Origin: Microbacterium sp.
GTDB lineage: Bacteria > Actinomycetota > Actinomycetes > Actinomycetales > Microbacteriaceae
DNA length: 7,174 nt
Assembly: GCA_003248845.1 (NCBI GenBank)
Contig: QFPD01000100.1
Span: forward strand, 1-7,174
Reading direction: 5' to 3'
Positions 1-5,198 of this stretch are shown in pieces (the first letter of the stretch is position 1; each line of letters starts with the position of its first letter). Position numbers and translations under genes: made by a program. The notes below the pieces were generated by a model. The model ran no database searches. It saw nothing but the letters and a program-made list of their open reading frames with translations, and had not been told where the DNA came from.

Positions 1-1
1 G

Positions 2-295
2 GGTTGGCTGATTCTCTGCCATGGCGAGATTCGGCTGGAGTTCTTCCTGTTCCCTGGCCATGTGCCCGAGGAGAGCTCCTTCATGTGCAGCGTCCGAGTC
101 GATGACCTCGATCAGCTGTATCGGCAGATCAAGGAGTCAGGCGTCGTCGAGAAGACCGCCGGTCTTCCGCGGCTGCACCCCGTGGAGTTGCAGCCCTGGG
201 GGCAACGCGCCGGGTTCCTCGTCGACCCTGACGGGACACAACTGAACCTGATCGAGAATCTCGCTGAGCCCGGTTCCGCCAGTACTAGTATCTAG
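2..295 (+). CDS. VOC-fold bleomycin-resistance-type protein, C-terminal part (5' end outside the window)
   Basis: The open frame runs in from the left edge without a start and encodes 97 residues before TAG. The visible protein has the C-terminal layout of the bleomycin-resistance branch of the vicinal-oxygen-chelate (glyoxalase/dioxygenase) superfamily: a GWLIL strand, LEFF, the repeated-module segment VRVDDLDQLY, then PRLHPVELQPWGQRAGFLVDPDGT and a final LNLIEN strand. Family members are about 120 residues, so roughly the first 25 are missing. Known relatives are small cytoplasmic dimers that bind and sequester glycopeptide antibiotics such as bleomycin without modifying them. Many annotated members have untested ligands, so resistance is only inferred. 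A hand count gives about 63% G+C over the first 240 bases, and 58% in the first 120, somewhat below the genes to the right. Together with the neighbouring transposase remnant, this suggests acquired DNA. The ATG codons at 21 and 62 are not the gene start, because family similarity continues upstream of both. Confidence 0.85.
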   Translation, partial: GWLILCHGEIRLEFFLFPGHVPEESSFMCSVRVDDLDQLYRQIKESGVVEKTAGLPRLHPVELQPWGQRAGFLVDPDGTQLNLIENLAEPGSASTSI

Positions 296-640
296 GCGAT
301 GAAGGCGTTGAGGATCACGCCGGCGGTCCCGGTTCTGGTCGCCCGGCTCCGAGATGACGGTCTTGATCCCGCGGGGGCAGACGCGGCCGCGTATCGCCCG
401 GGACAAGTACGCCTTGTCGCCACGGAGCGCGTCGGATCGGGTTCGTGGTCCGCCCTGGCATCCGCAAACGGTCGTGACCTCACGCCCGGGCGCGCACAGC
501 AGCATCTCCTTGATTGAAGGACCACTCCACACCCGAGAGCTCCTGAAGCCGGTACCGGCGGTGCTCGCGGGGCATGTCAACTCAACCAGGAGGCGATGGC
601 GAGGCCCCATGGTTGTCGACCGTGGTGAAGACCTGTGCAT
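292..640 (-). pseudogene. Decayed IS5-family transposase remnant
   Basis: On the minus strand, about 320 to 454 translates to GGPRTRSDALRGDKAYLSRA followed by IRGRVCPRGIKTVISEPGDQ. This matches the catalytic-core block of actinobacterial IS5-family DDE transposases (typically GRPRTRPD...DKAYSSRAIR...RGI..VIPEP.DQ). The aspartate of GDKAY is the expected second catalytic Asp. In another minus frame the tail AGVILNAFIA-stop, ending at 292, resembles the usual C-terminus (AVVLNAVIAW). About 60 codons that should lie between these blocks are missing, so there is an internal deletion with a frame change. Upstream, towards 655, only weak resemblance to the N-terminal half remains, in shifting frames with stops. 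No intact terminal inverted repeat or target duplication was found by eye. The element cannot encode a working transposase. The family call rests on motif recall, and the exact right boundary is uncertain. Confidence 0.6.
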
Positions 641-669
641 CGCAAATGAGTGCGGGCTGCCGGAGGAGG

Positions 670-685
670 TGTTTCACGTGAAACG
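670..685. promoter_or_regulatory. parS: parS site 1 (one mismatch)
   Basis: TGTTTCACGTGAAACG differs from the universal chromosomal parS palindrome TGTTTCACGTGAAACA only at the last base. It lies immediately beyond the transposase remnant. It is embedded in a 23-base exact repeat (662-684) that recurs around site 3 (1082-1104), so the similarity extends 8 bases (GGAGGAGG) to the left of the palindrome. ParB is expected to bind here through its helix-turn-helix domain. Confidence 0.92.
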
Positions 686-748
686 TCGGCGGGTACGCGC
701 CTCGGTTACTTCAATGCGCGGCGCCGTACGCGCCACACCCTCGGCGTC

Positions 749-770
749 TGGAGTTCCGTTGGAGTTCCGT
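749..770. repeat. 11-bp exact tandem repeat, two copies
   Basis: TGGAGTTCCGT occurs twice head to tail (749-759 and 760-770) between parS sites 1 and 2. Two perfect copies of this length in non-coding DNA suggest a recent slippage duplication. No binding protein is known to me for this motif. Confidence 0.8.
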
Positions 771-947
771 CGGGCACGGATGGGTGTTCACGCCCGGCCG
801 ATCGGCGCACGGGCCGTCAGGTTGAGTCGAAACTCATGGAAAATCCCTCGTTGCGGCGGATGCTCCTCCTCGGTGTGTCGGCAACCTCGTATGCCGCGCG
901 TCGCGCACCCCTGCCGCGCACCTCGACATCACTGCGTGAGCAGAGGG

Positions 948-963
948 TGTTTCACGTGAAACA
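948..963. promoter_or_regulatory. parS: parS site 2 (perfect)
   Basis: The site is an exact TGTTTCACGTGAAACA palindrome, the chromosomal ParB binding site conserved across most bacteria. It lies 278 bp from site 1 and 142 bp from site 3, centre to centre. Confidence 0.96.
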
Positions 964-1089
964 TCGGCGTGGTCGTCGTGCCCGCGATCTCCGTTCACCG
1001 GGCGTGGTGTGGCGCTTGATGAACGGCCGCGATCCGGTCCGCCGTGGGGAGCGGTGCGGCAGCTTCGGTTCTATTCAGTGAGGAGGAGG

Positions 1090-1105
1090 TGTTTCACGTG
1101 AAACA
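1090..1105. promoter_or_regulatory. parS: parS site 3 (perfect)
   Basis: The site is an exact TGTTTCACGTGAAACA palindrome preceded by GGAGGAGG, as at site 1. It lies 45 bp from site 4, centre to centre, making a close pair next to the parA promoter region. Confidence 0.96.
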
Positions 1106-1134
1106 TGGGCCGGCTGTACGGGCGCCACGGGATG

Positions 1135-1150
1135 TGTTTCACGTGAAACG
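1135..1150. promoter_or_regulatory. parS: parS site 4 (one mismatch)
   Basis: TGTTTCACGTGAAACG has the same single last-base change as site 1. Its end is about 45 bases upstream of the proposed parA -10 hexamer and about 80 bases upstream of the parA start. ParB loaded here could also dampen parAB transcription; that is an inference from position. Confidence 0.93.
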
Positions 1151-1170
1151 TCGCCGCCCATCGAGAGGGG

Positions 1171-1200
1171 GACCTCGGCGTCGTGGGCCTCGACTACAGT
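1171..1200 (+). promoter_or_regulatory. Possible parA promoter
   Basis: TACAGT at 1195-1200 fits the actinobacterial -10 pattern TAnnnT. No good TTGACA-like -35 is present; GACCTC at 1171-1176, with an 18-base spacer, is the best candidate. Transcription would begin near 1207, giving a leader of about 25 bases before the parA GTG. The call rests mainly on the -10 and its position. Confidence 0.35.
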
Positions 1201-1231
1201 GGAAAGGTCCCCGAATCGATAGGAGTCCGCG

Positions 1232-2137
1232 GTGCAGGAATCGGAGAACGCGACCGCTCCCGCACCCTTCTCCATCGACGACAGCCCGATCGCCCGTGAA
1301 CTCGCCGACCTCACATCACGGCGCCGGGCGCTCGATGCGGTGTCCCTCGATTTCGAGGGAACGACGCGGGTCATCACGGTGTCGAACCAGAAGGGCGGCG
1401 TGGGAAAGACCACCACAACCGTCAACATCGCCGCCGCGCTCGCGACCCTCGGGGCTCGAGTGCTGGTGATCGATCTCGATCCGCAGGGGAATGCGTCGAC
1501 GGCGCTCGGCGTGCCGCACACCGCCGACATCCCGAGTGTGTATGACGTGCTGATCGACGAGTTCCCGCTCGCAGACATCATCCAGACAAGCCCCGAGTCC
1601 CCGAACCTGCTGTGCGCTCCCAGCACGATCCACCTCGCCGGCGCAGAGATCGAACTCGTCTCCCAGGTCGCACGAGAGCACCGTCTACGCACCGCACTCG
1701 AGGAGTACCTCGCGACATCGACGGAGCGGCTGGATTACGTCCTCATCGACTGCCCCCCGTCGCTCGGTCTGCTCACGATCAATGCCTTCACGGCCGCCGG
1801 CGAGTTGATGATCCCCATCCAGTGCGAGTACTACGCACTCGAGGGCCTCAGCCAGCTGCTCGGCAGCATCCGGATGATTCAGAAGCACCTGAATCCGGCG
1901 CTCCATCTGTCGACGATCGTCCTGACGATGTACGACGGTCGTACCCGGCTCGCGCAGCAGGTCGCCGAGGAGGTGCGCCAGCACTTCCCGAGCGAGGTGC
2001 TGAAGACCGTGATCCCGCGTACCGTGCGGGTGTCCGAGGCGCCGAGCTTCGGGCAGACGGTCATCGCGTACGACCCGCAGTCGGTCGGAGCCGTGTCCTA
2101 CCGCGAAGCCGCGGTAGAGCTGGTGCACCGGCAGTGA
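1232..2137 (+). CDS. parA: Chromosome partitioning ATPase ParA (Soj)
   Basis: This is a 301-residue P-loop ATPase of the ParA/MinD family. It dimerises on ATP, coats the nucleoid, and is released by ParB, so that the ParB-parS complex follows the retreating ParA gradient and the new origin moves poleward. Visible motifs are the deviant Walker A KGGVGKTT (residues 54-61, with the signature first lysine), the switch I/A' box DLDPQGN (81-87), and Walker B LDYVLIDCPPSLG (167-179). These are followed by the family blocks QCEYYALEGLSQLL and IPRTVRVSEAPSFG. About 46 residues precede the ATPase core, an N-terminal extension common in actinobacterial ParA. The GTG start at 1232 is chosen because AGGAG (1221-1225) sits 6 bases upstream and it retains the whole extension. 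It is the first gene of the parA-parB operon. No key residue is missing. Confidence 0.97.
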   Translation: MQESENATAPAPFSIDDSPIARELADLTSRRRALDAVSLDFEGTTRVITVSNQKGGVGKTTTTVNIAAALATLGARVLVIDLDPQGNASTALGVPHTADIPSVYDVLIDEFPLADIIQTSPESPNLLCAPSTIHLAGAEIELVSQVAREHRLRTALEEYLATSTERLDYVLIDCPPSLGLLTINAFTAAGELMIPIQCEYYALEGLSQLLGSIRMIQKHLNPALHLSTIVLTMYDGRTRLAQQVAEEVRQHFPSEVLKTVIPRTVRVSEAPSFGQTVIAYDPQSVGAVSYREAAVELVHRQ

Positions 2138-2149
2138 ATGAAGACGAAC

Positions 2150-2157
2150 GAGGAAGG
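2150..2157 (+). promoter_or_regulatory. parB ribosome-binding site
   Basis: GAGGAAGG lies 6 bases before ATG 2164 and fixes that codon as the parB start. It sits inside an 8-codon mini-ORF (2138-2164) that begins directly after the parA stop and whose TGA overlaps the parB ATG as TGATG. Confidence 0.8.
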
Positions 2158-2163
2158 CATCTG

Positions 2164-3207
2164 ATGGCGAAGCGCACAGGACTGGGCCGGGGGATCGGCG
2201 CCCTCATTCCGACGACCGAGAGCACCGAGTCCCGCCCGGTCGACGTGTTCTTCCCGGGGGCGGCAACACCCGCCCCCGATGCCGCGTCGACGCCGGCATC
2301 CGTGGAGAACACCTCCCCGACGTCGGGCGGCGCAGTGAGTGCTTCCACGGAGGGCCCCGCCGCCGAAGACACCGTCGACCTCCTCGCCGTGCCGGGGGCG
2401 CGCCTCATCGAGATCGACCCCAATGAGATCGTGCCGAACCCACGGCAGCCGCGTACCAACTTCGACCCGGACGATCTGGCGGAGCTCGTGCACAGTGTGC
2501 GGGAGTTCGGCGTGCTGCAGCCGGTCGTCGTGCGCCGCAACGAAGAGGGCGCCTATGAGCTCATCATGGGTGAGCGGCGCACCCGCGCCTCGCGCGAAGC
2601 CGGACTCGCCTCGATTCCCGCGATTGTCCGCGACACCGCCGACGACGACCTGCTGCGTGACGCGCTGCTTGAGAACCTGCACCGTTCCCAGCTCAACCCG
2701 CTCGAAGAAGCATCCGCCTATCAGCAGCTCCTCGAGGATTTCGGCATCACCCAGGAGCAGCTCGCGACGCGCATCGGCCGATCGCGTCCGCAGATCAGCA
2801 ACACGATCCGCCTCCTGAAGCTGCCCGTGCCGGTGCAGCAGCGGGTCGCCGCCGGGGTGCTGAGCGCCGGGCACGCGCGCGCGATCCTCTCACTCGACAG
2901 CGTCGAGGCGATGCAGCGTCTCTCGGACAAGATCGTCAACGAGGACCTGTCCGTACGTGCGGCAGAGGCCGCGGCCAAGGGAGTGGATGCCGCGCTGCAG
3001 CGGACCCCGGCACCGAAGGCCGGCGCTCGTCGCGCTCATCTCGACGACGTCGCTGAGCGCTTGGGGGACCGGCTCAATACGAAGGTGAAGATCTCGCTTT
3101 CGGCAAGAAAAGGCCAGGTCATCATCGATTTCGCCACCATCCAGGACCTCAACCGCATCCTCGGGGAGATCGGTGAGACCGAGTACGGCTCCGCTGCGGG
3201 AGCGTAG
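2164..3207 (+). CDS. parB: Chromosome partitioning protein ParB (Spo0J), CTP-dependent DNA clamp
   Basis: This 347-residue protein binds parS, closes on CTP and slides to build the partition complex; it also stimulates ParA ATPase. In order: a basic N-terminal ParA-activating peptide KRTGLGRGIGALIP (3-16); a Pro/Ala/Ser/Thr-rich linker (about 17-75); and the CTP-binding domain with NPRQPR (92-97), FGVLQPVVVR (115-124), GERR (136-139) and ENLHRSQLNPLEEA (170-183). Next comes the helix-turn-helix ITQEQLATRIGRSRPQISN (195-213), then GVLSAGHARAIL (231-242) and the C-terminal dimerisation domain (about 290-347). The residue after GERR is Thr, where many relatives have an aromatic residue. The same frame stays open upstream to 1612 within parA, but the start at ATG 2164 is set by GAGGAAGG and by the family N-terminus. 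The gap after parA is 26 bases, so co-transcription is likely. Its DNA targets are the four parS sites upstream. Confidence 0.97.
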   Translation: MAKRTGLGRGIGALIPTTESTESRPVDVFFPGAATPAPDAASTPASVENTSPTSGGAVSASTEGPAAEDTVDLLAVPGARLIEIDPNEIVPNPRQPRTNFDPDDLAELVHSVREFGVLQPVVVRRNEEGAYELIMGERRTRASREAGLASIPAIVRDTADDDLLRDALLENLHRSQLNPLEEASAYQQLLEDFGITQEQLATRIGRSRPQISNTIRLLKLPVPVQQRVAAGVLSAGHARAILSLDSVEAMQRLSDKIVNEDLSVRAAEAAAKGVDAALQRTPAPKAGARRAHLDDVAERLGDRLNTKVKISLSARKGQVIIDFATIQDLNRILGEIGETEYGSAAGA

Positions 3208-3219
3208 GCTGGAGGAGGG

Positions 3220-3561
3220 GTGACCGAACGCCCCCCGCTCCCTCGACGCGCGAGCCTCGAGGTCCTGCGCGCCGAGGCATCCGACGAACTGTCGGTGCTC
3301 GTCGAGGAGCGGATCCGCGACGGGGAGGACCCGTGGGACTTCATGGAGGACCTGCCGTCTGTCGACGAGCTTGTCGTTCTGACCCTCCGTGCCGAGAACA
3401 TCGCCGCCGACGGCGGCAATCGGCCCACGGTCGCGCGCAACTATCGGGTACTGCGTCAGATTTCGCTCGACTACCCCGCGCTCACGCGCGCCGTGTGGCG
3501 TCTGCTCGGCAGTGAGCCGCACCGTACGTGGGATGCCTCGGTGCGCGTCAAGGCGTCCTGA
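3220..3561 (+). CDS. Small protein of unknown function, third gene of the parAB operon
   Basis: The 113-residue product is not one I recognise. It is probably soluble and cytoplasmic: there is no signal peptide and no hydrophobic segment. It starts with a short basic, proline-containing stretch (RPPLPRR), continues into acidic, apparently helical sequence (ASDELSVLVEERIRDGEDPWDFMEDLPSVDELVVLTLRAE broken at Pro/Asp), and ends in a more basic half with VARNYRVLRQISLDYPALTRAVWRLL in two helix-like pieces. GTG 3220 is chosen because GGAGGAGG (3211-3218) lies just upstream, only 12 bases beyond the parB stop. The codon choice (G/C third positions) matches parA and parB, supporting a real gene. Its place suggests co-expression with parAB, but no partition function is shown. 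Confidence 0.82.
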   Translation: MTERPPLPRRASLEVLRAEASDELSVLVEERIRDGEDPWDFMEDLPSVDELVVLTLRAENIAADGGNRPTVARNYRVLRQISLDYPALTRAVWRLLGSEPHRTWDASVRVKAS

Positions 3562-3593
3562 CGACACGGCGCGCTGAGGACACCACGAACTGA

Positions 3594-3638
3594 CGACGCC
3601 GCGGCGCTCGACCGGTGAACGGGAGCGCCGCGGCGTCG
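3594..3638. terminator. Bidirectional intrinsic-type terminator between the converging operons
   Basis: A perfect 16-bp stem (3594-3609 pairing with 3623-3638) encloses a 13-base loop. The arm is CGACGCCGCGGCGCTC and its complement. It lies 32 bases after the stop of the small gene on the plus strand and 21 bases after the trxA stop on the minus strand, so it can serve both units. Neither side has a U-rich tail, which is common for high-G+C actinobacterial terminators. Its role is inferred from stem strength and position. Confidence 0.85.
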
Positions 3639-3667
3639 GTGGTCAGGCGATTACGGTGGTCAGGCGA
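3637..3667. repeat. 14-bp duplication across the trxA stop codon
   Basis: CGGTGGTCAGGCGA occurs at 3637-3650 and 3654-3667, with TTA between them (period 17). The right copy contains the complement of the trxA TGA. Read on the minus strand, TTA supplies a TAA in frame two codons after TGA, giving a double stop. The left copy reaches the foot of the terminator stem. Confidence 0.85.
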
Positions 3668-3983
3668 GGTAGGTGGCGAGGTCCTGCTCGAGGGCGAACT
3701 TCGGCTTGGCACCGATGATCGTCTTCTCGACCTGGCCCTTGTTGAAGACCTTCATCGCGGGGATCGAGGTGATCTGGTACTCCATCGCGAGGTTGGGGTT
3801 CTCGTCGACGTTGAGCTTCAGAACGGTGATCTTGTCGCCGTTCTCGGACTGGATCTCATCGAGGATCGGGCCGACCATACGGCACGGCCCGCACCAGGCG
3901 GCCCAGAAGTCGACCAGGACGGGGCCTTCTGCGTCGATGACGTCCTGCTGCCAGGTGCTCTCGCTCGTGGCCTTCGCGGTCAT
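3660..3983 (-). CDS. trxA: Thioredoxin
   Basis: This 107-residue cytoplasmic thiol-disulfide oxidoreductase reduces protein disulfides and is itself recycled by the adjacent thioredoxin reductase using NADPH. It shows the full thioredoxin fold: VLVDFWAAWCGPCRM with the redox pair Cys31/Cys34 in the classic WCGPC, the buried Asp in VDFWA, and KLNVDENPNLAMEYQITSIP with the cis-proline at residue 75. The usual glycine-bearing C-terminal strand and helix follow. Length is typical of the family. The start at ATG 3983 is supported by AAGGAG (complement of 3990-3995) 6 bases upstream. It lies 71 bases downstream of trxB on the same strand and is probably co-transcribed; the gap contains the small palindrome CGGAATTGTTCCG (4031-4043). 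It is the last gene before the shared terminator. Confidence 0.98.
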   Translation of the reverse strand: MTAKATSESTWQQDVIDAEGPVLVDFWAAWCGPCRMVGPILDEIQSENGDKITVLKLNVDENPNLAMEYQITSIPAMKVFNKGQVEKTIIGAKPKFALEQDLATYLA

Positions 3984-4054
3984 TGTGTTCTCCTTAGGGG
4001 TGGTTCGCTGTGGTGAAACGCGTTCGGTGTCGGAATTGTTCCGCTGCGCGTGTG

Positions 4055-5068
4055 TCAGACCGCGCCGGCCGCCGCGGTGTCGGCGTCACCGTCGGCATCC
4101 GTGAGGTGGTCGATCTCCGAGGCATCCACTTCGGGAAGACCGGCGTCACCGCGAGCGGCGAGGTAGTGCTCGACGTCGAGGGCTGCGGTGGTGCCGGATG
4201 CCGCGGCGGTGACGGCCTGCCGGTACGTCGGGTCGACCACGTCGCCCGCGGCGAAGACTCCGGCGACCGACGTACGCGAGGAACGGCCGTCGACCCACAC
4301 GGTGCCGTGTTCGGTCAGGCGCAGCTGGTCGTGCACGAGGTGGGTGCGCGGGTCGTTGCCGATTGCGACGAAAACCCCGGTCACGGGCAGTTCTCGCGTC
4401 GAGCCGTCGACCGTGTCGCGCAGCAGCAGGCCCGTGACCGCGTCACCGCCGAGGACATCGGCGACCTCGCTGTTCCAGACGAACTCGATCTTCTCGTTCG
4501 CGAACGCACGGTCCTGCATGATCTTCGACGCGCGCAGCTCGTCGCGGCGGTGCACGATGTAGACCTTCGAGGCGAACTTCGTCAGGAACGTCGCCTCCTC
4601 CATCGCCGAGTCGCCGCCGCCGATGACGGCGATCTGCTGCTCGCGGAAGAAGAAGCCGTCGCACGTCGCGCAGTACGAGACGCCGTGGCCGGAGAGGCGC
4701 TGCTCGCCCGCGATACCGATCTTGCGGGGTGCGGAGCCCGTGGCGAAGATGACCGACTCGGCTTCGTGTACGGCGCCGTTGCCCAGCGTGACCTTCTTCA
4801 CGTCGCCCGACAGGTCGAGCCCGACGACGTCCTGGTAGAGGACCTCGGTGCCGAACTTCTCGGCCTGCTCCTGCATCTTGGTCATGAGCTCGGGGCCCAT
4901 GATGCCTTCGGGGAAGCCGGGGAAGTTCTCGACCTCGGTGGTGTTCATGAGCTCACCACCGGTCTCGACGGAACTCGCGACGAGGAGCGGGGAGAGGTTC
5001 GCGCGCGCTGCATAGATCGCGGCGGTGAAGCCCGCCGGGCCGGAACCGATGATGATGACCTGTCGCAC
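4055..5068 (-). CDS. trxB: Thioredoxin-disulfide reductase (NADPH)
   Basis: This is a 337-residue, low-molecular-weight FAD enzyme that passes electrons from NADPH to thioredoxin, here the neighbouring TrxA. Motifs in order: the FAD dinucleotide fold [10 protein letters not shown] near residues 4-13; an ATG box, [11 protein letters not shown]; the redox centre CATC (Cys133 and Cys136); the NADPH fold [10 protein letters not shown] (150-159) with HRRDELRAS (from 173), whose arginines are expected to hold the 2'-phosphate; and the second FAD motif [17 protein letters not shown] (from 270). The GTG start at 5068 is chosen because GGAAAGG (complement of 5076-5082) lies 7 bases upstream and the protein then begins directly at the FAD fold. 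An in-frame ATG at 5143 would add 25 basic residues with no family counterpart. About 25 C-terminal residues form an acidic, alanine-rich tail beyond the conserved core. Confidence 0.97.
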   Translation of the reverse strand: MRQVIIIGSGPAGFTAAIYAARANLSPLLVASSVETGGELMNTTEVENFPGFPEGIMGPELMTKMQEQAEKFGTEVLYQDVVGLDLSGDVKKVTLGNGAVHEAESVIFATGSAPRKIGIAGEQRLSGHGVSYCATCDGFFFREQQIAVIGGGDSAMEEATFLTKFASKVYIVHRRDELRASKIMQDRAFANEKIEFVWNSEVADVLGGDAVTGLLLRDTVDGSTRELPVTGVFVAIGNDPRTHLVHDQLRLTEHGTVWVDGRSSRTSVAGVFAAGDVVDPTYRQAVTAAASGTTAALDVEHYLAARGDAGLPEVDASEIDHLTDADGDADTAAAGAV

Positions 5069-5198
5069 TGCTCTGCCTTTCCGAGGCTTTGTTGGCTTTC
5101 CGAGGCGTTTCGTGACTTCTCGTGCGGCCCGAACGCGGGCCACGAAGCGTAGAACCCATGGTAGCCGCGGCGCATTCCGCGACGAGGGAGGCGGGTCG
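5069..5198 (-). promoter_or_regulatory. murJ-trxB intergenic region with two small hairpins and a possible trxB promoter
   Basis: The 130-base gap is long compared with the other same-strand junctions here. Reading leftward from the murJ stop, a 5-bp stem with a 6-base loop lies at 5166-5181. TACCAT (complement of 5158-5163) is a possible -10 without a recognisable -35. A second hairpin has a 6-bp GGCCCG/CGGGCC stem and 4-base loop (5126-5141). The duplicated ribosome-binding region of trxB follows. A separate trxBA transcript is plausible, but each signal is weak. Confidence 0.35.
5077..5106. repeat. 11-bp direct repeat carrying the trxB ribosome-binding site
   Basis: CTTTCCGAGGC occurs at 5077-5087 and 5096-5106, a 19-base period. 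On the minus strand this reads GCCTCGGAAAG twice, and the copy nearest the start supplies most of the trxB ribosome-binding site GGAAAGG. The distal copy lacks the final G and is too far from GTG 5068 to start it. Confidence 0.8.

Larger units (their letters stand above)
641..1231. other. Non-coding centromere-like region upstream of parA
   Basis: No convincing gene lies in these roughly 590 bases. The open frames crossing it are rich in Arg and Ser, lack family motifs and have no good ribosome-binding sites. What it does hold is four parS sites, an 11-bp tandem repeat, and a weak parA promoter close to the parA start. It appears to act as the cis-acting partition site, onto which ParB loads and spreads. 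I looked for DnaA boxes (TTATCCACA-like) and saw none, so the replication origin is probably further away. No rsmG remnant could be recognised here. Confidence 0.65.

Noticed and set aside
354..1081. Overlapping plus-strand open frames (354-959 and 650-1081) as possible genes or a broken rsmG
   Set aside because: They are Arg/Ser-rich, have no recognisable RsmG motifs, cross parS sites and the antisense of the transposase remnant, and lack good ribosome-binding sites.
650..1150. Repeated FHVKH/FHVKR and VSRET peptides in open frames, resembling a repeat protein
   Set aside because: They are translations of the parS palindrome (GTTTCACGTGAAAC) in different frames, not conserved protein repeats.
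641..1231. Replication origin (oriC) in the parS region
   Set aside because: No DnaA-box cluster or A+T-rich unwinding segment was seen. parS sites near the origin are expected, but do not mark it.
1612..2163. N-terminal extension of parB back to ATG 1612, or a parA-parB fusion
   Set aside because: The frame is open only as a high-G+C shadow of parA. The family N-terminus (KRTGLGRGIGALIP) and Shine-Dalgarno place the start at 2164.
5069..5143. Upstream ATG 5143 as the trxB start
   Set aside because: It would add 25 basic residues without family support and ignore the well-placed GGAAAGG before GTG 5068.
4010..5152. Long plus-strand open frame antisense to trxB
   Set aside because: It is an unbroken shadow of trxB caused by G+C-rich codon use; trxB has all family motifs and this frame has none.
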